Below are positions 26,334 through 34,791 of a stretch of DNA of 64,000 nucleotides, piece after piece. The DNA is taken from the NCBI GenBank assembly GCA_035629025.1, contig DASPIU010000061.1:1-64000 (forward strand), written 5' to 3'. The position numbers and the translations under genes are program-made. Source of the DNA: Stenotrophomonas_A sp035629025. GTDB taxonomy: Bacteria > Pseudomonadota > Gammaproteobacteria > Xanthomonadales > Xanthomonadaceae. How positions within the stretch are numbered: the stretch's first letter is position 1; every line of letters starts with the position of its first letter. The notes under the pieces are model-generated. The model had not been told where the DNA came from, searched no databases, and saw nothing but the letters and a program-made list of their open reading frames with translations.

Positions 26334-27172
26334 GCCTGCACCACGCGCTGGCGCTGCTCGCCCAGGCCCTCGATGCCCAGGCGCATGACCTGGCCCGCGC
26401 GCAGGTAGACCTGCGGCTTCTGGCCCATGCCCACGCCCGGCGGGGTGCCGGTGGAAATCACGTCGCCCGGCTGCAGGCTCATGAAGCGGCTGAGGTAGGC
26501 GATCAGGAACGGCACGCGGTAGACCATGGTGGCGCTGGAGCCGTCCTGGTAACGGTGGCCGTCCACTTCCAGCCACATCTTCAGCTTGTGCGGGTCGGGC
26601 ACTTCGTCGGCGGTCACCAGCCACGGGCCGGTGGGGCCGAAGGTGTCGCAGCCCTTGCCCTTGTCCCAGGTGCCGTGGCGTTCGAGCTGGAACTCGCGCT
26701 CGGACACGTCGTTGATCACGCAGTAGCCGGCGACGTGCTTGAGCGCGTCGGCCTCGTCGATGTAGCGCCCGCCCTGGCCGATCACCACACCCAGTTCCAC
26801 TTCCCAGTCGGTCTTGCTGGAGCCGCGCGGAATTTCCACGTCGTCATTCGGGCCGACCACCGCACTGGTCCACTTGTTGAACACCACCGGCTCCGGCGGC
26901 ACGGTGGCGCCGGTTTCGGCGGCGTGGTCGGAATAGTTCAGGCCAATGCACACGAACTTGCCGATGTTGCCGACACAGGCGCCCAGGCGCGGGCTGCCTT
27001 CCACGCGCGGCAGGCTGGCCGGGTCCAGCGCGGCCAGGCGCGCCAGGGAGGCCGGCAGCAGCGCTTCGCCGGCAATGTCGGACACGTGCGCGGACAGATC
27101 GCGCAACTGCCCTTCGGCGTCGAGCAGGGCGGGCTTTTCCTGGCCCTTGGGGCCGTAACGCAGCAGCTTCAT
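26330..27172 (-). CDS. 2,4-diketo-3-deoxy-L-fuconate hydrolase (FAH family)
   Basis: A 280-residue fumarylacetoacetate-hydrolase fold protein. Family motifs are CIGLNYSDHAAETGA, EPVVFNKWTSAVVGPNDDV, DWEVELGVVIG (metal-binding acids) and GDVISTGTPPGVGMG. In the X. campestris pathway this enzyme splits the diketo acid into pyruvate and L-lactate, and the neighbours supply every earlier step. It lies 34 bases after the upstream dehydrogenase gene and overlaps the dehydratase start. Confidence 0.92.
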   Translation of the reverse strand: MKLLRYGPKGQEKPALLDAEGQLRDLSAHVSDIAGEALLPASLARLAALDPASLPRVEGSPRLGACVGNIGKFVCIGLNYSDHAAETGATVPPEPVVFNKWTSAVVGPNDDVEIPRGSSKTDWEVELGVVIGQGGRYIDEADALKHVAGYCVINDVSEREFQLERHGTWDKGKGCDTFGPTGPWLVTADEVPDPHKLKMWLEVDGHRYQDGSSATMVYRVPFLIAYLSRFMSLQPGDVISTGTPPGVGMGQKPQVYLRAGQVMRLGIEGLGEQRQRVVQA

Positions 27173-27206
27173 CGAATGACTCCTGGAGGTGGGGGAACAG
27201 CTGCGG

Positions 27207-27971
27207 TCAGTTGGACCAGCCGCCGTCGATCAACTGGATGGTGCCGGTGGTGAAAGCCGATTCGTCGCTGGCCAGATAGGTCGCGAGCAGCGCGATTTCC
27301 TCGGCGCGGCCGACGCGCCCCATCGGCTGGCGCGCGACGAACGCGGCGCGCACGGTTTCCACCGGCACGTTCTGCTCGGCGGCCTGCGCGCTGATGCGCT
27401 GTTCCAGCGAGGGCGACTCCACCGTGCCCGGGCAGATGGCGTTGCAGCGGATGCCTTGGCCAACGTAGTCGGCGGCGATGGCCTTGCTCATGCCGATCAC
27501 CGCGGCCTTGGTGGTGCCGTAGACAAAGCGGTTGGGCACGCCCTTCACGCTGGACGCGGCCGAGGACATGTTGATGATCGAGCCCTGGCCCTTGCCCAGC
27601 ATGCCTGGCAGCAGCGCCTTGATCAGGCGGAACATCGAGGTGACGTTGAGTTCCCAGGCAAAGGACCAGTCGCGTTCGCTGCACTCGGCGATGCTGCCGG
27701 CGTGGACGAAGCCGGCGCAGTTGAACAGCACGTCGAACGCCTGCGCGCCGCCATGCGCATCGGCGAGCGCCTGGATCGCGGCTGCGTCGGTGACATCGAG
27801 CACCTGCGTGCGCAGCCCGGGCACGCCTTCGGCCTGGAGCGCGGCGAGCGCTTCGGCGTTGATATCGGTGGCGAGCACCTGGGCGCCTTCGCGCGCGAAC
27901 AGCAGCGCGGTCGCGCGCCCGATGCCCTGCCCGGCCGCGGTGACCAGGGCCGTCTTGCCTTTCAATCGCAT
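27207..27971 (-). CDS. 2-keto-3-deoxy-L-fuconate dehydrogenase (SDR family)
   Basis: First gene of the fucose operon, a 254-residue SDR that oxidises C4 of 2-keto-3-deoxy-L-fuconate. Visible are TAAGQGIGRATALLFAREGA (glycine-rich, 11-30), NCAGFVH, the Ser in NMSSAASSVKG, and YGTTKAAVIGMSKA (YxxxK). ATG 27971 is preferred because the upstream frame overlaps the promoter and operator. The conserved GTVESPSLEQR resembles known enzymes of this step. Confidence 0.92.
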   Translation of the reverse strand: MRLKGKTALVTAAGQGIGRATALLFAREGAQVLATDINAEALAALQAEGVPGLRTQVLDVTDAAAIQALADAHGGAQAFDVLFNCAGFVHAGSIAECSERDWSFAWELNVTSMFRLIKALLPGMLGKGQGSIINMSSAASSVKGVPNRFVYGTTKAAVIGMSKAIAADYVGQGIRCNAICPGTVESPSLEQRISAQAAEQNVPVETVRAAFVARQPMGRVGRAEEIALLATYLASDESAFTTGTIQLIDGGWSN

Positions 27972-27982
27972 TGTTCCCTCCC

Positions 27983-28041
27983 GTCCGGACAGGCTGTCCA
28001 GTGGCTGGACCAGTTCTACCGGCCGGCGTCGGTCTTGGCAA
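27983..28041 (-). promoter_or_regulatory. Fucose operon promoter and overlapping operator-like inverted repeats
   Basis: Reading the - strand, TTGCCA (28041-28036), a 17-base spacer and TAGAAC (28018-28013) form a sigma70-like promoter. Just downstream lie overlapping inverted repeats: GTCCAGCCACTGGAC (28010-27996), GGACAGCCTGTCC (27999-27987) and GTCCGGAC (27990-27983). They cover the likely transcription start and leave about 12 bases before the ATG, a good place for a repressor. The GntR regulator ending the operon is the obvious candidate; no classical TGGT-N-ACCA FCD site was found. Confidence 0.55.
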
Positions 28042-28123
28042 CCGGGGTTGGGCAGTGCCGCCCGATCCGGCATGGTCAGGCATTGGCGATCAACGACTTG
28101 GGCGCGTCGCCTATGATCAGGCG

Positions 28124-28756
28124 ATGCCTGTACTTCCTCCGCCGCGCGCCCTGCTCCTGGATTTCGACGGGGTGCTTGCGCAGTACGCCCGGCCGATACG
28201 CCTGGCCCGCCTGGGCGAACATGCCGGTCGCCCGGCGGCCGAAGTCCACGCGGCCTTGTTCGCCTCCGGCCTGGAGGCGGCCTATGACGGCGGCGAGCTG
28301 GACACGGGCCAGTACCTGCGGCAACTCGGCGAGGCGCTGGGCACGCCGGTGGACGAGGAAACGTGGATCGCCGCCCGCGTCGCTGCGTGCCGGCCGTTTG
28401 ATGAAGTGGTGGCCGCTGCCGTGCGGCTCGCGCAGCGCATGCCGGTGGCGGTGCTGACCAACAATGGTCCGCTGATGGCGCGGGCGATCGCGCGGGTCGT
28501 TCCGGCGTTGATGCCAGCGCTGGCGGATCGGGTGTTCTGCAGCGCGCAGTTTGGCGGGCGCAAGCCGCAGCGCGAGGTGTTCGCGCGCGCGCTGGCGGCG
28601 ATGGAGGCGGTACCGCGCGAGACCTTGTTCGTTGACGACCTGTTCGTCAACGTACGCGGCGCGCGGGCGGCGGGATTACGCGCCGAGACCGCGCGCGACC
28701 CGCGCGAATTCCGGCGCGTGCTGGCGCGCCACGGCATCCAGCCAACTGCACTGTAG
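28124..28756 (+). CDS. HAD family hydrolase
   Basis: A 210-residue haloacid-dehalogenase-type phosphatase. The catalytic motif I is LLLDFDGVL (nucleophile and acid Asp), motif II AVLTNNGP, motif III Lys in GGRKPQREVF, and motif IV TLFVDDLFVNV. The cap is a short helical insert. The substrate is unknown. It is divergent from the fucose operon; its stop is followed immediately by a REP pair. The start at ATG 28124 fits the usual few residues before motif I. Confidence 0.88.
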   Translation: MPVLPPPRALLLDFDGVLAQYARPIRLARLGEHAGRPAAEVHAALFASGLEAAYDGGELDTGQYLRQLGEALGTPVDEETWIAARVAACRPFDEVVAAAVRLAQRMPVAVLTNNGPLMARAIARVVPALMPALADRVFCSAQFGGRKPQREVFARALAAMEAVPRETLFVDDLFVNVRGARAAGLRAETARDPREFRRVLARHGIQPTAL

Positions 28757-28827
28757 GCGCGGCTTCAGCCGCGACTGCCATCTGACAGATCGCGACCCCG
28801 CTCGTCGCGGCTGAAGCCGCTCCTACA
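28752..28827. repeat. REP inverted pair between convergent HAD and argD-like genes
   Basis: TGTAGGCGCGGCTTCAGCCG and CGGCTGAAGCCGCTCCTACA enclose CTGACAGATCGCGACC. The left arm begins within the last codons of the HAD gene: its TGTAG supplies the TAG stop at 28754-28756. Confidence 0.85.
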
Positions 28828-28872
28828 ACGGCGACAGCCAACATCATCACTGGGTCCGAGCGGCGACCTCTA

Positions 28873-30096
28873 TCACCGCGCCTGCCACCGCACAACTGCC
28901 TCGCGCAACAAACCCAAACCTTCTTCCACCTCGGCATCGGTGATGTTCAGCGCCGGCACGAACCGCAACACGTCCGGCCCCGCCTGCAACGCCAGCAAGC
29001 CCACTTCCGCGGCCGCATCCAGAATCGCTCCGGCCTGTCCCGCATGCGCCGGCGCCAGCACCGCGCCCAGCATCAGCCCACGCCCGCGCACCTGCGCGAA
29101 CACGCCCGTGTCCGCGCCCAGCTTCTCCAGGCCCGCACGCAATGCCGCCGACTGCCGCGACACGTTCGCCGCGATCTGCGCCGAGCCCAGCTTGCGCAAC
29201 GCCACCCGTGCCACCGCCGCGGCCAGCGGATTGCCGCCGAAGGTTGTGCCGTGCGCGCCGAACTGCATCGTCTCGGCCACCTTCGGCCCGGCCAGGCACG
29301 CGCCAATCGGGAAACCGCCGCCCAGGGCCTTGGCCAGGGTGACGATGTCCGGGGTCGCCTCGTCCTGCCAGAAGGCGAACAAGGTGCCGGTGCGACCCAT
29401 GCCGGCCTGAATCTCGTCCAGCACCATCAGTGCGCCGTGGTGGTCGCACAACTCGCGGACCCGACGCAGGAAACCCGGCTTGGCCGGCGTCACTCCGCCT
29501 TCGCCCTGCACTGGCTCGAGCATGACCGCGGCCACGTCACCGGCCGCCATCGCCGCTTCCAGCTGCACCTCGTCGTTGTAATCGCAATAGCGAAAGCCGC
29601 CCGGCAAGGGCTCGTAGCCTTCCTGGTACTTGGGCTGCGCACCGGCGGTCACCGCGGCCAGCGTGCGCCCATGGAAACTGCCGCGGAAGGTCACGATCAC
29701 CCGCTGCTGCGGCGGCCGGCCCTGGTTGCTGGCCCACTTGCGCACCAGCTTGATCGCGCACTCGTTGGCCTCGGTGCCGGAGTTGCACAGGAACACACGC
29801 TGCGCGAAGCGCGAGGCCTGCACCAGCTCCTCGGCCAGGCGCAGCGGCGGCTCGCTGTAGAACACGTTGCTGGTGTGCCAGAGCTTGCCGGCCTGTTCCG
29901 CCAGCGCCGCATGCAGATCCGGGTCGTTGTGGCCCAGGCCGCAGACCGCGATGCCCGCGGCCAGGTCCAGGTATTGGCGGCCTTCGCTGTCCCACAGGCG
30001 CACGCCCTGGCCACGCTCCAGCACGACCTGGCGCGGGCGGTACACCGGCAGGTAGTAATGGGAAAGAGACAACATGTGATCAGTGGCTTCGGTCAT
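28873..30096 (-). CDS. argD: Acetylornithine aminotransferase family protein
   Basis: A 407-residue class-III PLP aminotransferase. Motifs are YLDLAAGIAVCGLGHNDPDL, FLCNSGTEANECAIKLVRKW, LMVLDEIQAGMGRTGTLFAF and the PLP-lysine segment TLAKALGGGFPIGA. Length and pattern fit ArgD, which makes N-acetylornithine and can also serve lysine biosynthesis; succinylornithine transaminase is a close alternative. ATG 30096 is used, with ATG 30075 also possible. No other arginine genes are nearby, so the symbol is tentative. Confidence 0.85.
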   Translation of the reverse strand: MTEATDHMLSLSHYYLPVYRPRQVVLERGQGVRLWDSEGRQYLDLAAGIAVCGLGHNDPDLHAALAEQAGKLWHTSNVFYSEPPLRLAEELVQASRFAQRVFLCNSGTEANECAIKLVRKWASNQGRPPQQRVIVTFRGSFHGRTLAAVTAGAQPKYQEGYEPLPGGFRYCDYNDEVQLEAAMAAGDVAAVMLEPVQGEGGVTPAKPGFLRRVRELCDHHGALMVLDEIQAGMGRTGTLFAFWQDEATPDIVTLAKALGGGFPIGACLAGPKVAETMQFGAHGTTFGGNPLAAAVARVALRKLGSAQIAANVSRQSAALRAGLEKLGADTGVFAQVRGRGLMLGAVLAPAHAGQAGAILDAAAEVGLLALQAGPDVLRFVPALNITDAEVEEGLGLLREAVVRWQAR

Positions 30097-30182
30097 GGCG
30101 GCAGCAGCATGGCGGGGCAAGTGGCGCATTCTCGCGCATTCGGCCCGGGCGCGGGCAAGCGCAGCTCAGGCACAATGCGGAC

Positions 30183-31061
30183 ATGCGACCGTTCTCAGAC
30201 CCGCAGCTCAACCCGGCCACCGAAAGCGGCTGGCGCCGCCGCTGGTTCGACATCATCTACCGCCACGACAGCGGCGCGGAGCGCAACTTCGACCTGCTGC
30301 TGGTCTACGCGATCCTGGCCAGCGTACTGGTGGTGATGATCGACAGCGTGCAGTGGATCCACAACCGCTGGGCCAGCTGGTTCTACGTGGTGGAGTGGGC
30401 CTTCACCCTGGTGTTCAGCGCCGAGTATCTGTTGCGCCTGGCGGTGGTGCGGCGGCCGCTGCGCTACGCGGTGAGCATCTGGGGCATCATCGATCTGGCC
30501 TCGATCCTGCCGACCTACCTGTCACTGTTCATCCCCGGCGCGCAAAGCCTGCTGGTGGTGCGCGTGCTGCGCATCCTGCGCCTGTTCCGCATCCTCAAGC
30601 TGACCCGCTACATCGAGGAAAGCGGCGTGCTGATGCAGGCGCTGTGGCGCAGCCGCCGCAAGGTGCTGGTGTTCCTGTTCACGGTGCTGACGATCACGGT
30701 GATCGCCGGCGCGCTGATGTACGTCATCGAAGGCCCGGCCAACGGCTATACCAGCATCCCGACCAGCATGTACTGGGCCATCGTGACGATGGCCACGGTG
30801 GGCTTCGGCGACGTGGTGCCGCAGACCACGCTGGGGCGCTTCGTGACCTCGCTGCTGATCCTGATCGGCTACAGCATCATCGCCGTGCCAACGGGCATCT
30901 ATACCGCCGAGCTGGCTACCAGCCTGCGCGATGTCGAAGACGCGCACCGCCACGACAACCGCGGTTGCCCCGAATGCGCGCTGGAAGGCCACGACCGCGA
31001 CGCCCTGCACTGCCGCCGCTGCGGCGCGACCTTGCCGGCGCCGCTGCATCCGACCGGCTGA
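30183..31061 (+). CDS. Voltage-gated potassium-type ion channel with C-terminal zinc ribbon
   Basis: A 292-residue six-segment channel. S1-S3 lie between about 37 and 118, S4 near 124-142 has the periodic arginines VVRVLRILRLFRILKL, and the pore loop contains the selectivity filter T205-VGFGD with a flanking SMYWAIVTM. A potassium-like channel is therefore likely. The tail adds C252-PE-C255 and C267-RR-C270, a small zinc-ribbon-like module unusual for such channels. It is divergent from the argD-like gene. Physiological role is not shown by the context. Confidence 0.9.
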   Translation: MRPFSDPQLNPATESGWRRRWFDIIYRHDSGAERNFDLLLVYAILASVLVVMIDSVQWIHNRWASWFYVVEWAFTLVFSAEYLLRLAVVRRPLRYAVSIWGIIDLASILPTYLSLFIPGAQSLLVVRVLRILRLFRILKLTRYIEESGVLMQALWRSRRKVLVFLFTVLTITVIAGALMYVIEGPANGYTSIPTSMYWAIVTMATVGFGDVVPQTTLGRFVTSLLILIGYSIIAVPTGIYTAELATSLRDVEDAHRHDNRGCPECALEGHDRDALHCRRCGATLPAPLHPTG

Positions 31062-31087
31062 GCGGGCGCGATCAAGCCAGGCCTCGG

Positions 31088-31906
31088 TCAATCCAGAAAC
31101 AGGTCCGGCAGCAGCGGCGCCGTGGGGTCCACCGCGTAACCCGACAGGTCGGTGATGCCGGCTTCGGCCAGCACCTGCTCATCGATCAGGAAGCGCCCGC
31201 TGAAACCGGCCGCCGGACGCGTGAGCAGCGCGTGCGCGGCATCGGCCACGATCTCCGGGCGGCGCCCGTTGCGCAGGTCCACACCGGGGATCATGTTCAG
31301 CGCATCGGTAGCGATCAGCGTGCGCGGCCACAACGCATTGACCGCCACACCCTGCGGCCCGAACTCCGCGGCCAGGCCCAGGGTGACGAAGCTCATGCCC
31401 ATCTTCGCCAGCGTGTAGGCGGTATGCGGCGCCCACCACTTCGGGTCCAGTGACGGTGGCGGCGCCAGGCTCAGGATATGCGGGTTGGGCGCCTGCAGCA
31501 GGTGCGGCAGGCAGGCTTGCGCGCACAGGAAACTGCCGCGCGCGTTGACCTGCTGCATCAGGTCGAAGCGCTTCATCGGCGTGTCCAGCGCACCGCGCAG
31601 CCAGATCGCGCTGGCGTTGTTGACCAGGATGTCGATGCCGCCAAAGGTGTCCACGGTCGCGGCCACGGCGGCCTGCACCTGCTCTTCCTCACGGATGTCG
31701 CACTTCAGGGCCAGACCCTGGCCGCCGGCCTGGTTCACCGCCTCGGCGGCGCTGTGGATGGTCCCGGGCAGCTTGGGATTGGGCACCGACGACTTGGCCG
31801 CGATGGCCACGTTGGCGCCATCGCGCGCCGCACGCAGTGCAATCGCCAGGCCGATCCCGCGCGAAGCGCCGGTAATGAACAGCGTCTTGCCAGCCAATGA
31901 ACCCAT
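31088..31906 (-). CDS. SDR family oxidoreductase (HSDL2-like)
   Basis: A 272-residue short-chain dehydrogenase of the hydroxysteroid-dehydrogenase-like-2 type. Visible motifs are FITGASRGIGLAIALRAARD, AAKSSVPNPKLPGTIHSAAE, NNASAIWL, and YTLAKMGMS (YxxxK). The pattern KLPGTIHSAA is characteristic of this subgroup, whose substrates are unknown but linked to lipid metabolism. ATG 31906 has AGGAG at a good distance; a GTG one codon earlier is possible. Confidence 0.87.
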   Translation of the reverse strand: MGSLAGKTLFITGASRGIGLAIALRAARDGANVAIAAKSSVPNPKLPGTIHSAAEAVNQAGGQGLALKCDIREEEQVQAAVAATVDTFGGIDILVNNASAIWLRGALDTPMKRFDLMQQVNARGSFLCAQACLPHLLQAPNPHILSLAPPPSLDPKWWAPHTAYTLAKMGMSFVTLGLAAEFGPQGVAVNALWPRTLIATDALNMIPGVDLRNGRRPEIVADAAHALLTRPAAGFSGRFLIDEQVLAEAGITDLSGYAVDPTAPLLPDLFLD

Positions 31907-31960
31907 CACGCAACTCCTATCCGGTTGAACTCAGCACCGTATCCACGACAGTAGCGCACC

Positions 31961-31988
31961 GGTCCCGGGTCCCGGGTCCCTGGTCCCT
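31961..31988. repeat. Four tandem 7-bp units
   Basis: GGTCCCG, GGTCCCG, GGTCCCT, GGTCCCT run head to tail, the last unit reaching the end region of the small kinase gene at 31992. This short microsatellite could vary in copy number. No function is visible. Confidence 0.85.
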
Positions 31989-31991
31989 TGT

Positions 31992-32651
31992 TCAAGGCTT
32001 CGGCCCCTGCCCTTCGTTGTCTTCCCAATGCAACAGGCGCCGCGTCACAAACCGGTACACCGGCTTGCCCGTGCGGAACCACAGATCGCGTACCCAGGAG
32101 TGGCGCTTGAGCAACCGCCGCTCCACGGGCGTCAATGCGTGGCCGCAGTACATGCGCTTGTGCTTGAGCAGGTGGCGCAAGTCTTCGCGCGCCAGCAGGC
32201 GCATCCAGCGCGAACGCGGGTTGCCGCAGACCGCGAGTTGGAAATCGATCAGCGCGGGCGAGCCATCTTCCTGCACCAGCCAGTTCGCTTCCTTGGCCAG
32301 GTCGTTGTGCGCCACGCCGTGGCGGTGCAACTGCTGCAACAGGCGGCGCGCGGCGCGGAAATAGGCGACGTCGCCGCGCGGCGGGCGCAGGTACATGGCC
32401 TGGCCGGCGAGGAAGCTGCGGTCCAGGTAGGTACCGTCCCAGCCCAGCAGGCTCGGCGTGGCGGCCATGCCTGCCAGCTGGCGCAGCGCCCGCGCCTCGC
32501 GCCGCGCCAGGTACCAGGCGGGCAACCGCAGCCACCAGGGCGAGGCGGTCAGGTCGCGGCGCACGAATACCTTGCCCGGCGCGCGCACCAGCAGGATGCG
32601 GCCGAAGCTGTCGGACTTGAGCGCTTCGGCGTCGGCGGGCAAGGAGGGCAT
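31992..32651 (-). CDS. Small protein kinase-like (RIO/lipopolysaccharide-kinase type) protein
   Basis: A 219-residue protein with a minimal kinase fold. The catalytic loop is H115-NDLAKEAN and the metal-binding motif is ID136-FQ, corresponding to HxD...N and DFG. A nucleotide-anchoring Lys or Arg lies in APGKVFVRRDL. The N-lobe is short. Similar xanthomonad proteins are annotated as serine/threonine or LPS core kinases; phosphorylation of a lipid or sugar is as likely as of a protein. The C-terminal part is very basic (RRLLKRHSWVRDLWFR). Confidence 0.75.
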   Translation of the reverse strand: MPSLPADAEALKSDSFGRILLVRAPGKVFVRRDLTASPWWLRLPAWYLARREARALRQLAGMAATPSLLGWDGTYLDRSFLAGQAMYLRPPRGDVAYFRAARRLLQQLHRHGVAHNDLAKEANWLVQEDGSPALIDFQLAVCGNPRSRWMRLLAREDLRHLLKHKRMYCGHALTPVERRLLKRHSWVRDLWFRTGKPVYRFVTRRLLHWEDNEGQGPKP

Positions 32652-32761
32652 GGCGCATTGTAGGCGGGCCCGGGCTGCGCCGGGCCGTACGTGGCCGGTC
32701 TTTCCGGCGCTGGCGTGCGCGGCGGGGTATCGGCTCAGGGCCTGCCTCCTATAATCGGCGC

Positions 32762-34783
32762 ATGAACTCTCCCTGGATCAACGCCACGCTGGAGTGGATC
32801 GGCACCCACCCCATGCTGGCCGGGGGCGTCATCTTCGCCATTGCCTTCTGTGATGCGGTGATCGTGCTCGGTGCGATCGTGCCCGCGCTGCCCCTGTTGT
32901 TCGCCATCGGCGTGCTGATCGGCCTGGGGCAGATCTCCGGGCCTTACGCGGTGGCGTGCGCGGCGCTGGGTGCGTTTGCCGGCGATGCGCTGAGCTACTG
33001 GGTCGGACACCGCTGGGGCAACCGCCTGCGCGGCTTCTGGCCGTTCCATCGCTACCCGCAGCTGCTGGACCGCGGCGAAGTGCTGTTCCGCCGCAACGCC
33101 TTCAAGAGCATCCTGGTGGCGCGCTACGTGGGCGCGATCCGCCCGTTCGTGCCGGCCATCGCCGGCATGTCGCACATGCCGTTGCGGCGCTATTTCCTCG
33201 CCAGCGGTCTGGCCGCCCTGTCCTGGGCGCTGCTGTTCCTGATACCCGGATGGGTGCTCGGCACCGCCTACGACGCAGTGGCTGCGGTCGCCGGCCGCCT
33301 GGTGGTGGTGACGACGCTGCTGGCCCTGGTGCTGGGGCTGGTCTGGGCGTTCGTGCTGTATGGCTATCGCTGGTCGGCCGCGCACCTGGATTCGCTGCTG
33401 GCCCGGCTGCTGGACTGGTCGCACCGGCACCCGGTCATCGGGCACTGGTCGGTCGGCGTGTTCGATCCGCGGCGGCGCGAGTCAGTACCGCTGGCGGTGC
33501 TGGCGGTGATGTTGCTGTTGCTGGGCTGGGGCTGGTTCGTGCTGCTGATGGTGGTGCTGGCGCATGGCGAGCCGCTGGGCACCGACTTGGCCGTGCACGA
33601 CCTGATGCTGGCGCTGCGCAACCCGCTGGCCGACTACCCGATGGCCGCGCTGGCGTCGCTGGGCGACTGGCAGATCCTGCTGCCGGCCATTGCCCTGGCG
33701 ATGGGCTACCTGTTGTGGCGTCGGCGCTGGTTGTCGGTGATGCACTGGCTGGCGGCACTGGCGTTTGGCCTGGCGCTGACCAAATTGCTCGGCGCCACGG
33801 TGCACGTGGTGCGGCCCCCGGCGGCCAGCAGCGGCTTCGGCTTTCCCTCGGTGGCGGTGACCATGGCCACTATCAGCTTTGGCTTCTTCGCGGTGCTGAT
33901 CGCCCGCGAGCTGCCCGGACGCAGCCGCGTCTGGCCCTACGTGGTGTGCGGCGCGGTGGTATCGATCATTGGCTTCGCGCGGCTGTACCTGGGCGCGCAC
34001 TGGTTGAGCGATGTCATTGGCGGCATGTTGTTCGGCACGTTCTGGCTGCTGGTGCTGGGCATCGCCTACCGCCGCCGCTTCAACCGCTCGTTCTGGGTCA
34101 AGCCGGTGGCCTGGCTGTTCTACGGCAGCTTCGCGGTGGCCGCCGTACTGCTGGCGCCGCGCAACCTGGAAAGCAAGCTGGTGAAGTTCGAGCCACCGCA
34201 TCCGGTGCACATGCAGTTGCAAGACCGCGCATGGTGGGCCACGCAATGGCGGGCGCTGCCGGCGCGCCGCAACGAGTTCGACGACGACCAGCGCTGGCCG
34301 CTGGACGTGCAAGTGGCCGGCCCGCTGGCGCCGCTGCAGCAACAGCTGGAAGCCGCGGGCTGGCGCGCCCAGCCGCAGGCCGGCTGGGAACAGGCGCTGC
34401 TGCTGCTCGACACCAAGGCGCGGCCCGCCGACGTGCCGGTGTTGCCGGCCACCCTCGACACGCAAGTCGAGGCGCTGCTGCTGGTGCGGCCGGGCAGCCG
34501 CGACGACGAACTGCACGTGCTGCGCCTGTGGCCGGCCTCCGCGCAGCTGCAGCCCGGTGCACAGCCGCTGTGGATCGGCAGCACGCAGACACTGCATTTC
34601 GATCGGCACTTCGGCATGGTCGGGCTGTGGCGGCCGATGCGCGGCGTCGACCCGGCATTGGATGCGTTGCAGGCCTCGCTGCGCGGGTTGACCTGGCGCA
34701 TGGACTACCGGCCGCGCAGTGGCATGCCGGTGGTGTTGATTGATACCGCGGCGGCCACGCCGGCGGCAGCGCCGCAGCGCTGA
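32762..34783 (+). CDS. DedA / PAP2-like / LssY-C fusion membrane protein
   Basis: A 673-residue integral membrane protein. Residues 1-200 form a DedA (SNARE-associated/VTT) domain with FAIAFCDAVIVLGAIVPALP and GAIRPFVPAIAGMSHMPLRR. Residues 250-440 form a PAP2-like domain with GAHWLSDVIGGMLFG, and the last 220 residues form a soluble LssY-type C-terminal domain. PAP2 enzymes remove phosphate from lipids and DedA proteins move lipid carriers, so a role in undecaprenyl or phospholipid recycling is attractive. However, the PAP2 motif PSxH reads P362-SVA, lacking the catalytic His, and the first motif is also irregular, so catalysis is doubtful. Confidence 0.87.
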   Translation: MNSPWINATLEWIGTHPMLAGGVIFAIAFCDAVIVLGAIVPALPLLFAIGVLIGLGQISGPYAVACAALGAFAGDALSYWVGHRWGNRLRGFWPFHRYPQLLDRGEVLFRRNAFKSILVARYVGAIRPFVPAIAGMSHMPLRRYFLASGLAALSWALLFLIPGWVLGTAYDAVAAVAGRLVVVTTLLALVLGLVWAFVLYGYRWSAAHLDSLLARLLDWSHRHPVIGHWSVGVFDPRRRESVPLAVLAVMLLLLGWGWFVLLMVVLAHGEPLGTDLAVHDLMLALRNPLADYPMAALASLGDWQILLPAIALAMGYLLWRRRWLSVMHWLAALAFGLALTKLLGATVHVVRPPAASSGFGFPSVAVTMATISFGFFAVLIARELPGRSRVWPYVVCGAVVSIIGFARLYLGAHWLSDVIGGMLFGTFWLLVLGIAYRRRFNRSFWVKPVAWLFYGSFAVAAVLLAPRNLESKLVKFEPPHPVHMQLQDRAWWATQWRALPARRNEFDDDQRWPLDVQVAGPLAPLQQQLEAAGWRAQPQAGWEQALLLLDTKARPADVPVLPATLDTQVEALLLVRPGSRDDELHVLRLWPASAQLQPGAQPLWIGSTQTLHFDRHFGMVGLWRPMRGVDPALDALQASLRGLTWRMDYRPRSGMPVVLIDTAAATPAAAPQR

Positions 34784-34791
34784 GCCCCGGC

